A stretch of DNA of 22,239 bases, taken from Lentisphaeria bacterium UBA1724. GTDB taxonomy: Bacteria; Verrucomicrobiota; Lentisphaeria; Oligosphaerales; Oligosphaeraceae. The first letter of the stretch is position 1; every line of letters begins with the position of its first letter. Of the stretch, positions 6,654-14,909 are shown in pieces. The DNA lies in NCBI GenBank assembly GCA_002315885.1, contig DCIO01000058.1:1162-23400 (forward strand), given 5' to 3'. The notes below the pieces were generated by a model that worked only from the letters and a program-made list of their open reading frames with translations, did no database searches and was not told the origin of the DNA. Both the position numbers and the translations under genes were made by a program.

Positions 6654-9600
6654 ATGACAACAAGCACCCCCAATCAATTCAGACTCTATACCGGCAACAA
6701 CTTGGAAGTGCTGGCAGAGGCATTCGCAAAAGCTCGCCTGGAACACAAGGAATACTTCCACCAGGATGATTTCTTCGCCGAGGAAAAGGTCTGCGTCGCC
6801 ACCCAGGGCATGCGAGTCTGGCTGGAACACTATCTCGTCCAGCAAGGACACGTAGTCGCGGGCATCCAATTTCCATTCCTCAGAGACGCTATTGATCATA
6901 TCCTGGAAATTTTCATGAAGGACGAAAAAGCCTATCGTCCAGACCTCTTCCAGGAAGATGTGCTGACCTGGCGTATCTATCGCCTACTCACAGAAGAAAA
7001 CCTCACAGGTTCTCTCGAACTCTTGAATCATTACCTAAAAAAAGAAAACGATGACACAAAGGACATTCGACGTTATCAACTAGCCCGTAAACTATCACAG
7101 GTCTACTACGATTATATCGCGTTCATCCCTGAAAAACTCCACCCGGAAGAAAGTGGAACGCAATCCGCCATCTCCGACGCAGACCAATGGCAACTGGCGC
7201 TCTGGCAAAAACTCTGCAAAGATGACCAAGGGAACGATGTTATTTCCCCTGCAAAAGCACTCCTGCGGTTCTTGGCGAAGGGCACTACGCTGACTCAAGA
7301 CGGCTACACCCCCATCACCTTCTTCGGCGTCAGCGCTATGCCGCCCTATTTCCTCCTGGTCCTGAAAAAACTCTCCACCGTCCAACCCGTGAATTTCTTC
7401 TACCTCAATCACTGCGATGACCTGTGGGATGATGTGAAGACAAACTGGGAAAAAGGGAAAATCAGCGAAGCAGAAAATAAACTGGATACGCTTTTCGCGG
7501 GCAATTCCCTCCTGGGGAACTTCGGCATCCAGGGACGGGAGTTCTTCAAGGTGGTTCTGGACGAAGAAGACGACATGGACCTGGCTGAACTCACCAGTCT
7601 GGTCTATGACAAATCCTGGAATAACCCCAAGCCTTCCGATCAGACGACCTCCCCTGACACGAAGAAGGAGCCCTGCCTCCTTCTGGACATCCAGGAACGC
7701 GTCAAACGCAATGATGCCACTACGAAAACTGCAGAGGCACTTCCCCTGGGAGATGACTCACTCACCATCCATAGTTGCTTCAACGAAATCCGCGAGGTGG
7801 AGGCACTGCAGGACTGCCTGCTGAAACTCATCAAAAAATACCACGATGAGAAGCGCCATCTTTCCATGAACGACATCATCGTCATGGCACCCGACATCTC
7901 CAAATTCGCCCCCGCCATCCAGGCGGTATTCGGTCGTGGTCCCTTGAAGAGCCACTACTGCATCAGCGACCGCTCTGTCCGTAGCGCAAATCTCTTGGCA
8001 GAGACTTTCTCACGCATCCTGGACCTGACCAAGAGTCGCTTCGAGGTCTCACGCATCACAGCTCTGCTGGATTCGCCACCCCTGCGGGCGCGCTTCGGCT
8101 TCGAAGACAACGATGTGGAAGTGCTCCGCGACTGGATCAATAAATCCGGCATCCGATGGGGACGAAACAAGGCAGACCGCAAAGGCGAAGGCGATTTTGA
8201 GGAATACTCCTGGCAGTATGGCCTGGACCGCCTTATGCTAAAACTGGCGGTGGATGGACAAGACGAAAAGGGTGACAGCGTGCTTTCCACCAACGATCTC
8301 TTACCCGTAAATTTCTCCACCTCCGGCGAAAATCAGCGACTCCTGTCTGGACTCATCACATTCTTCCAGGAACTCTGCGATTTCATCGACGATGTCCAGG
8401 AAGGCAACCGCAATAGGAAAACTGCTGAAGAATGGTGTGAATTGCTCAAAGAGAAACGCAAGGCATTCTTCCAGGCAGATGCGGACTCCGCCCTGGAATA
8501 CTCCATGCTAGGCAAGGCATTGGGAGCACTGGGCAAAGACACGCAGACCGCGGGATTGCAGAACGCCAACATCCCCTTCGATACCATTCGAACCGCTTTG
8601 GCATGCACATTGGACAATCCCGCAAAGGGCGAGCCCTTCCTCAATGGCAAAATCACCTTCTGCTCACTCCTGCCCATGCGGGGCATCCCTTGCAAAATCA
8701 TCGCAATGCTGGGCATGGACGTAGGAGAATTCCCACGCCCCAACGATACCACGGGGTTCAACCTCGTCTGCCGCAAGGACGACAAGGGAAATTACTGCGG
8801 GAACCTCCTGAAATACTACAACCGCTCCCGTAGCATTGAAGACCGCTTCACCTTCCTGGAAGCCATCATGTCCGCAAGAGACTACCTCATGATCTTCTAC
8901 AAGGGACAGGATGACCAGACTCTCAAGGAACTGGTGGCCGCCGCCCCCGTCTGCGAATTGCGGGACTACATCAAGACCATCCGCAACAGCGAAACTTCCG
9001 ACGGAATCTTTGTCAAGCATTTCCTCAATCCATTCGCCCCCGATAACTTCCAGAAGGGCGATGACACGACTGCCCATGGCCAGTACGATGGAATGCTCCG
9101 AAAGAATTTCTCCTTCGACAGCCAGATGGCCTCCGTCGCTAAGGCACTCAAAGGGGAGAAGGGACCCTCTGTTGCCACCAAGCTCCCCTTCTGGCTCCAG
9201 GCATACACACTGCCACTGCCGGAAACCCTGAAAAACACCACAGAAAAAGACCGAGAGATCACCATCGAGCTCTCTACACTGGAAAAATTCCTCAAGAATC
9301 CTGCGGACATGTACGCATCAACCCGACTGGGCTTGAAAAAATCTGCCTGGGATGACCCGCTCCTTACCGACTACGAGCCCTTTCAAATCGATAACATCAA
9401 TGGCTCTGCACTCAAACACAAACTAGCGGCAGAAATCCTAAATCCAAATATCGATAAATTCGAAGCCTTGCCCCCCGATGACAAGAATCCCAGAATCAAG
9501 AAAATCTTCCAGCAGGCAAAAAGTGAGGGTATTCTCCCTGTCGGCGAAATGGGGCGGCTAGCCTTCCTTGAGGCAGAAGAAAATACCTGGATTGCCGACA

Positions 9601-11015
9601 AGACCTTCCGCCAGGAATGGCAGAAACAGGAAAATTCCGACCCAAGGGATTTTGAAATCGACCTGGGATATGTTACCCCAGGGGACTCCGCTTTCATGAG
9701 GGAGTGGCTTACCGAGGCTATCCAAATGTCCGCTACAAAGGAACAGCAACAGCAGATGCAGGATAACCTCAATGCCCTAAAGAAACTCTCCTATCGCGTC
9801 AAACTCCACGGGAACTTCCGCGTATTCACGCCAGTGCAATCCCCGGTGGCACCAGAGGCTCCTACTGCATTGTCCGACAATGATACTGCGTCGGAAAATG
9901 ACAACGCACAGGAGGATTCCTCCCCCCAGTATACACCTCTGCCTGGATTGCGACATATCATTTGCGCCAAAGCAAAGGGACATCATGTCATACCAGTATT
10001 CCTTAAACACCTGCTGCTCGCTGCACAGCAAACTGACGAATCAAATGGTGCCAAAAACAATTTTAAATCCATTTTCTGGGGAAAGAATGAACATTCACTT
10101 GCCTCTGTTTCAGACAACGGCATGAAATTTGATACGTTGCCCGATAGAGTCAAAGAGCTACTCCAGAACTTCCAAGATGAGAATACCCAATCACTCACGA
10201 CGGAACAAACGGTATTATTGGATAGAATCCAAAAGTTTCCCGAGGAATTTGAAACTGGATACAACGAGTTGCAAAACCAACTTACAAACACTTATAACAG
10301 TATCCAAGCGTTCAAAGATTTTCTCAATCAACAAAAGGGCGTTGGTGGAGTCATTACTAATTTGACTGAAAACCTCAATACATTACAAACAGCCCAGCAG
10401 AGCAATCTATTTGTAGTTGAATTCAATGCACTTGAAACTGTCGGAAAAAACTTCAAATCCTCAAAAATCAAATCAAAAACCGTCAATGACAAATACGAAG
10501 CGGAATATACCCCCCCCCTTGCTTCCATCAATGACTGCATAAAGAAGTTCAAGGATTTTCTTGAGAATCAACAAAAAGCATACAATGGAATCCTTGATGA
10601 CCTGGAGAAGCTTCTTCCTGAGAATGAGGATAGTAACTCGTGTGAGGAAGTTATTTTTGATTACACCTTGGAGGATTTCTACTGCGAACTACTTGAACTC
10701 AGGCCTATGTTTCCTGACTTGCAAACGGATTCCAACACCGCCAAGAGCAGACTGCGCCGTATTGTGGAGCTCTATCTCCTGAATATGTTCTATCCGGTCC
10801 CACTCTTCAAGGATGCCTCTCCACAAGAAGCGCAACCGAAAAAAGAGGGGGATTCCTCTGCTGCACAAAAATACAAACTGGAGACGCATAACGAACAACT
10901 GCTCTTCCAGGACTGCACCACTGCCCAAGACATTCTCAAATTCCAATGGGGTGAACGATTCAAAATACTAGCTTGCCACTGCTACGACGGCATCGGGAAA
11001 TTCTATGAAAATTAA
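6654..11015 (+). CDS. recC: Exodeoxyribonuclease V gamma subunit, RecC
   Basis: RecC is the scaffold and Chi-scanning subunit of the RecBCD double-strand-break resection complex. Family signatures run through the protein: QGMRVWLEHYLVQQG near residue 52, SCFNEIREVEALQDCLLKLI near 375, NDIIVMAPDISKFAPAIQAVF near 407, ISDRSVRSANLLAETFSRIL, INKSGIRWG, and GKITFCSLLPMRGIPCKIIAMLG near 664. At 1453 residues it is over 300 longer than E. coli RecC (1122). The extra length is mostly in the C-terminal nuclease-like part: an acidic Asp/Asn/Ser stretch near 1075-1095, then a polar helical insert at about 1130-1350. The insert contains two copies of an FKDFL(E)NQQK motif and lies before IVELYLLNMFYPVPLF, which lines up with E. 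coli LLELYRQGMSEPLPLL. The insert DNA is AT-rich. There is no SD at the ATG. First gene of recCBD. Confidence 0.95.
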   Translation: MTTSTPNQFRLYTGNNLEVLAEAFAKARLEHKEYFHQDDFFAEEKVCVATQGMRVWLEHYLVQQGHVVAGIQFPFLRDAIDHILEIFMKDEKAYRPDLFQEDVLTWRIYRLLTEENLTGSLELLNHYLKKENDDTKDIRRYQLARKLSQVYYDYIAFIPEKLHPEESGTQSAISDADQWQLALWQKLCKDDQGNDVISPAKALLRFLAKGTTLTQDGYTPITFFGVSAMPPYFLLVLKKLSTVQPVNFFYLNHCDDLWDDVKTNWEKGKISEAENKLDTLFAGNSLLGNFGIQGREFFKVVLDEEDDMDLAELTSLVYDKSWNNPKPSDQTTSPDTKKEPCLLLDIQERVKRNDATTKTAEALPLGDDSLTIHSCFNEIREVEALQDCLLKLIKKYHDEKRHLSMNDIIVMAPDISKFAPAIQAVFGRGPLKSHYCISDRSVRSANLLAETFSRILDLTKSRFEVSRITALLDSPPLRARFGFEDNDVEVLRDWINKSGIRWGRNKADRKGEGDFEEYSWQYGLDRLMLKLAVDGQDEKGDSVLSTNDLLPVNFSTSGENQRLLSGLITFFQELCDFIDDVQEGNRNRKTAEEWCELLKEKRKAFFQADADSALEYSMLGKALGALGKDTQTAGLQNANIPFDTIRTALACTLDNPAKGEPFLNGKITFCSLLPMRGIPCKIIAMLGMDVGEFPRPNDTTGFNLVCRKDDKGNYCGNLLKYYNRSRSIEDRFTFLEAIMSARDYLMIFYKGQDDQTLKELVAAAPVCELRDYIKTIRNSETSDGIFVKHFLNPFAPDNFQKGDDTTAHGQYDGMLRKNFSFDSQMASVAKALKGEKGPSVATKLPFWLQAYTLPLPETLKNTTEKDREITIELSTLEKFLKNPADMYASTRLGLKKSAWDDPLLTDYEPFQIDNINGSALKHKLAAEILNPNIDKFEALPPDDKNPRIKKIFQQAKSEGILPVGEMGRLAFLEAEENTWIADKTFRQEWQKQENSDPRDFEIDLGYVTPGDSAFMREWLTEAIQMSATKEQQQQMQDNLNALKKLSYRVKLHGNFRVFTPVQSPVAPEAPTALSDNDTASENDNAQEDSSPQYTPLPGLRHIICAKAKGHHVIPVFLKHLLLAAQQTDESNGAKNNFKSIFWGKNEHSLASVSDNGMKFDTLPDRVKELLQNFQDENTQSLTTEQTVLLDRIQKFPEEFETGYNELQNQLTNTYNSIQAFKDFLNQQKGVGGVITNLTENLNTLQTAQQSNLFVVEFNALETVGKNFKSSKIKSKTVNDKYEAEYTPPLASINDCIKKFKDFLENQQKAYNGILDDLEKLLPENEDSNSCEEVIFDYTLEDFYCELLELRPMFPDLQTDSNTAKSRLRRIVELYLLNMFYPVPLFKDASPQEAQPKKEGDSSAAQKYKLETHNEQLLFQDCTTAQDILKFQWGERFKILACHCYDGIGKFYEN
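10041..10710 (+). other. AT-rich insert in recC with an internal duplicated motif
   Basis: This segment encodes RecC residues of about 1130-1353. Hand counts of G+C are 21/60 for 10261-10320 and 19/60 for 10441-10500, against 31/60 for 8641-8700 in the same gene. The protein is rich in Gln, Asn, Lys, Glu and Leu and looks coiled-coil-like. FKDFLNQQK (DNA from 10311) and FKDFLENQQK (from 10548) recur 79 residues apart, each followed by a G-x-I-x2-L-x-E/K-x-L pattern. The DNA of the two motifs is also close, which suggests duplication. Confidence 0.75.
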
Positions 11016-11020
11016 TCACG

Positions 11021-11028
11021 AGGGAGGG
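11021..11028 (+). promoter_or_regulatory. Shine-Dalgarno that decides the recB start
   Basis: AGGGAGGG lies 8 nt before ATG 11037 but only 2 nt before the TTG at 11031, so ATG 11037 is the better start. Confidence 0.7.
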
Positions 11029-11036
11029 ACTTGTCA

Positions 11037-14000
11037 ATGGCTGACGCGCTAAACATGAATAACAATACAACCGAATTAAATTCAAATACTTGTGATTTGA
11101 ACTGCCAGTCCATCGTCTCCGCAGGGGCAGGAACGGGCAAGACCTACAACATCCAAATTCTCGTCCTGCGTAAAATTCTCGCGGGGACTCCCATTGAAAA
11201 AATTCTGGTAGTTACCTTCACCAATCTCGCCACAGAGGAACTCCAGGACCGTTTGCGGAAAGTCCTGCAGAAGGCATTGGAATTCTGCGCAAAATTCAAG
11301 GCAACGGGCAAGTCTAGCATCTCCGAGGAGGATATCGCCAAACTACCTCCTGGCGAAATAGATGAATACAAACAGGTCAGTCCCTGTATCAAAGGTCTCG
11401 ACCTCGATACGATTATTCCATACCTCCAAAATGCACTCCATGACTTCGATTTTGCATCGGTCTCTACCATCCATGGCTTCTGTTCCCGAACCCTCTCGGA
11501 CAACGCATTCGAGAGCGGTCTGCGATATGGCCTGGAAATGCGCAAGAAAAGCGATGCCTTGGGGAAGGCAATCCTCTCGCAATTCTATCGTAATTTCACA
11601 AAGGATGCCACCGAACCGAACAACAACCGTTGCCGTCTGTTAAAAGTCCTGAAAATCACCCCAGATACCCTCGCAAAAAAACTAAAGGACGCCATAAGCA
11701 ACCCACGAGTCGCGATTAACTGGGGGAAAGTTCCAGGAACTGATACTCCAATTGAACAACTGTCCCTTGCGGACCTCGAAAATCTCTTGGCAGAGACGGA
11801 AAATATATGGGCGGAGCTATCCAATGCTCCTGTGGAAGAAACGGAATCTCCCCAAGACAAAAAGGGCAAGGGCAAGAGCAAAAGCAAGGAAGAGACCCCG
11901 CAGGATGAATGCAAGAAATTATACAAATGCCTGCTGTTGAAGAGGGCATACAATTATCTTGTGTCTGGAATTCAAGAAGCAAAAAAACACGACGGCTTCA
12001 TGACATTTAATGACCTGCTCGTTGATTTGCTGGAACGGCTACAGAGCGATGATGCAGAACGCCTCCTGGAATTGCTCCGAAAGAAATACGATTGCATTTT
12101 GATTGACGAATACCAGGACACGGATGCCGTCCAAAGCGCAATCTTCAAGACGATTTTTGGCGGCTTAAAGGACAAGATGGTATTCTACATTGGAGATGAA
12201 AAACAGGCCATCTACAAGTTCCGTGGTGGCGATGTGCAGACTTTTCAAAAGACCAAAGAGGATATTGCGAAAGACAAACAGTACACCCTTTCGAAGAATT
12301 TCCGTTCAAGCGAAGAATATATCCACGCTATGAATGATGTATTCAACAATGGCTTCTTTGAGAGAAAAAGTTGCAAAAACCAGGAAGGAAATGAAACGGT
12401 TTCCGAGGCCACTACCACTCCAGAAGCTACTTCATCCGAAGGAAGTCTGACAATTACCATGCCAGAAATCGTTCCCTCTGATGATGGCAAGGAGCGTTAT
12501 CTCTGCGATGGTAACGGGAACCCTCTGCAAGACGATATGAAGAAACATCTGTTGAGCCTCTGTCTTCTCGACAGCTCCTCAACGAGTGTCGCTCAGGAAA
12601 TGGCCGCAGAAATCAAGGCCCTGCATGACTCCGGATACAAATTCCGAAAACTTAAGGAAGAAAACGGAGTCAAAGAAGAAGTCAAAAAGGAAATCAGATA
12701 TCAGGACATCGCAATTCTGGTTCGGAGCAGCACCCATGTCAATGAATACCGAGAGGCTCTGAAGGAGCGTGGTATCCCCTCGGTTTTCCTGCAAGGGAAG
12801 AGCATCTTCAGCACCCCGGAAGCCGCCTGGCTTCTCTCGGTCATGGATGCGGTGATAAGCCCCGGAGACCAGGGGTTGGCACTCTCGGCGTTGGCAAATC
12901 CCGTCCTGGGCTTCTCTTGCCAAGAACTGGCTTTCCTACAACAGAATTGCCTGGCAGATTTCCAGATGTTCCTGAAAAAATGCCTTGAACTCTGGAATAC
13001 AAAGTCATTCTATTTCATGTTCAATGAATTTCTGAAAAAGCCCCTCGCCTCCATATTCCCACATCTGAATAAAGGAAACGAAGACACCCAAAAGGGAACA
13101 ATCTTTTCCAATGATGCCTTAAGCGCTTCCTTCATGCGACGCATTACAGAAATGTCCTTGGATGGGACACATGTCCTGTCAATCATTCTGCAATTGTCGG
13201 AAATGCTGATGGCGGTTGCCTTGGAACAGCATCTCGGCCCAGGCGCGCTACGCACATTCCTCCACGAGAAGATACAAGTCCAGCAAAATAAGAAAAACAG
13301 TGCCTTTGGTAGTTCCGATGGTGAAAATGCCAGCGTGGATGAAGATGATAATGACGATGAACTCTTCCCCGTCCACATGACTACACAGGCCGATGCAGTG
13401 CGCATTCTGACCATTCACAAGAGCAAAGGTCTGGAGTTCCCTATCGTCTTTGTGCCGCAATTCATCTCAAATGGCCCCTCGCAGTTCAAGGAATGCGTCT
13501 TCCATGTAGATGGCAAACGCTGCATCAACATGGACGAAGATGACAAAGAGAGCCAAACGAAATGCGACGAAGAAAAGCTCGAGGAGCAAAGACGTCTGAT
13601 GTATGTGGCCATCACTCGCGCAGGCTATCTCTGTCGTTTCATTTCCAAGGGAAGCACAGGAAAAGATGATGAAGAGACAAGGCAGAAGACCCATCCTGAG
13701 CTCTTTATTCAGAATCGGGTTTCTCCCGAGGAATGGTTTCTGGCGACGACAGAAGCTTGTCCTTCTCCTGCTCCCGCATCTGGCATTCAAGAAGAGAATT
13801 TCGACCTGCAATCCAAGGATATCCATCCTGGCTGGGTGACCACCAGCTTCAGTTCCATTGCTAAAGGCAAGAAGCATGACACGGATACCCAATCTCAAAA
13901 AGACAACGGAGATTCGGCAGAAAACGCGAATTCTTCGGAGGATACTGCGGAAACCACCGACGCAAGAGGACAGTCTCGCATCACCGATGACGATCAAAAC

Positions 14001-14897
14001 GAGGACAGCGAAAAGGATGACCTGTCTAAGAATCACTCTGGAGAATCCTCTCCCTGGACGATGATTCCTTTCGCCGATCGCACGCCACTCTTCCAATTCC
14101 CTGGCGGCACCCGCACGGGCACATGCTGGCACGAAATCTTCGAAAAACTGGATTTCACCCAGTGGAAGCAAGGCACGCAGGAGACAGACGAAAACTGGAT
14201 GGCCTCCTGGGAACAGGTGGAGAAGCAACTCCAGAACTACGCACAACTCGGTAGAGAAAAGACACGAGATGAGCGAAAGAACGCCTTCAAGGAGATGCTC
14301 TTCCGTGTCTGCAACACGAAACTCTTCAATGGCGAAGTCCAACTATACAAAATTCCTCTGAGGCGGACTCTCCGTGAATTCGATTTCACCTACAAAATCC
14401 ATGAAGGGATCACGGCAGAGGAAATCCGTGAACTCCTTTCTGATGCCGGCATTTCAGTCCCCGATGAATGGTCCCACAACATTGGCAAACAGAATCTCAC
14501 GGGCTCCATCGACCTGCTCTTCCAACAGCCCGAAAATGGCAAATTCTACATCCTGGACTGGAAAACAAACATCCTGGATGCGGATGCAAAATCCTTTACC
14601 AAGGAAAATGTCAAAAAGGAGGTCGACCGACGCTTCTACTCCTTCCAGTGCGTCATCTATGTCCTGGCATTTGTCCAATACTATCGACAAAGGTTGCACG
14701 GAATCAATTTCACAGAGGATGAACGCAGTCAATACGCGGAAGAAGCACTGGCAAAATTTGGCGGGTGCGGGGACATGCTGGTTCGAGGCATGAATGGCGT
14801 GAATGACGACAGCGTCCACTACCTTGAACAGAATGACAAGTTCAAGGAGCTCATCCTGGAGCTGGACAAGAAGATTGGCGTCTGCACAATGAAATAA
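11037..14897 (+). CDS. recB: Exodeoxyribonuclease V beta subunit, RecB (helicase-nuclease)
   Basis: RecB is the 3'-5' SF1A helicase and the only nuclease of RecBCD. Residues count from ATG 11037 (1286 in all). Helicase motifs are complete: SAGAGTGKT (28-36, Walker A Lys35), LIDEYQDTD (Asp357-Glu358), FYIGDEKQAIYKFRGGDVQTF, SKNFRS, RILTIHKSKGLEFPIVF and EQRRLMYVAITRA. The C-terminal nuclease is also intact: GTCWHEIF with His1032, GSIDLLF with Asp1159, LDWKTN with Asp1174 and Lys1176, and the FQCVIYVLAF Q-x3-Y motif. These match E. coli His956, Asp1067, Asp1080 and Lys1082. Two unusual stretches stand out: a Lys/Gly/Ser-rich insert (KKGKGKSKSKEE, near 275-290) in the 1B/2B region, and a roughly 65-residue acidic, Ser/Asp-rich linker (about 942-1008) between helicase and nuclease. 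It lies 21 bp after recC and 9-15 bp before recD. Confidence 0.96.
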   Translation: MADALNMNNNTTELNSNTCDLNCQSIVSAGAGTGKTYNIQILVLRKILAGTPIEKILVVTFTNLATEELQDRLRKVLQKALEFCAKFKATGKSSISEEDIAKLPPGEIDEYKQVSPCIKGLDLDTIIPYLQNALHDFDFASVSTIHGFCSRTLSDNAFESGLRYGLEMRKKSDALGKAILSQFYRNFTKDATEPNNNRCRLLKVLKITPDTLAKKLKDAISNPRVAINWGKVPGTDTPIEQLSLADLENLLAETENIWAELSNAPVEETESPQDKKGKGKSKSKEETPQDECKKLYKCLLLKRAYNYLVSGIQEAKKHDGFMTFNDLLVDLLERLQSDDAERLLELLRKKYDCILIDEYQDTDAVQSAIFKTIFGGLKDKMVFYIGDEKQAIYKFRGGDVQTFQKTKEDIAKDKQYTLSKNFRSSEEYIHAMNDVFNNGFFERKSCKNQEGNETVSEATTTPEATSSEGSLTITMPEIVPSDDGKERYLCDGNGNPLQDDMKKHLLSLCLLDSSSTSVAQEMAAEIKALHDSGYKFRKLKEENGVKEEVKKEIRYQDIAILVRSSTHVNEYREALKERGIPSVFLQGKSIFSTPEAAWLLSVMDAVISPGDQGLALSALANPVLGFSCQELAFLQQNCLADFQMFLKKCLELWNTKSFYFMFNEFLKKPLASIFPHLNKGNEDTQKGTIFSNDALSASFMRRITEMSLDGTHVLSIILQLSEMLMAVALEQHLGPGALRTFLHEKIQVQQNKKNSAFGSSDGENASVDEDDNDDELFPVHMTTQADAVRILTIHKSKGLEFPIVFVPQFISNGPSQFKECVFHVDGKRCINMDEDDKESQTKCDEEKLEEQRRLMYVAITRAGYLCRFISKGSTGKDDEETRQKTHPELFIQNRVSPEEWFLATTEACPSPAPASGIQEENFDLQSKDIHPGWVTTSFSSIAKGKKHDTDTQSQKDNGDSAENANSSEDTAETTDARGQSRITDDDQNEDSEKDDLSKNHSGESSPWTMIPFADRTPLFQFPGGTRTGTCWHEIFEKLDFTQWKQGTQETDENWMASWEQVEKQLQNYAQLGREKTRDERKNAFKEMLFRVCNTKLFNGEVQLYKIPLRRTLREFDFTYKIHEGITAEEIRELLSDAGISVPDEWSHNIGKQNLTGSIDLLFQQPENGKFYILDWKTNILDADAKSFTKENVKKEVDRRFYSFQCVIYVLAFVQYYRQRLHGINFTEDERSQYAEEALAKFGGCGDMLVRGMNGVNDDSVHYLEQNDKFKELILELDKKIGVCTMK

Positions 14898-14904
14898 GGG
14901 GAGG
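14898..14904 (+). promoter_or_regulatory. Shine-Dalgarno of recD
   Basis: GGGGAGG follows directly after the recB stop. It is 5 nt from ATG 14910 and 8 nt from ATG 14913, and too close to the TTG at 14907. Either ATG is possible; the proteins differ by one residue. Confidence 0.65.
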
Positions 14905-14909
14905 AATTG

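Noticed and set aside
13467..14342. A 291-codon minus-strand frame inside recB
   Set aside because: It is antisense to the RecB motif VI, linker and nuclease start, and its composition looks like a codon shadow.
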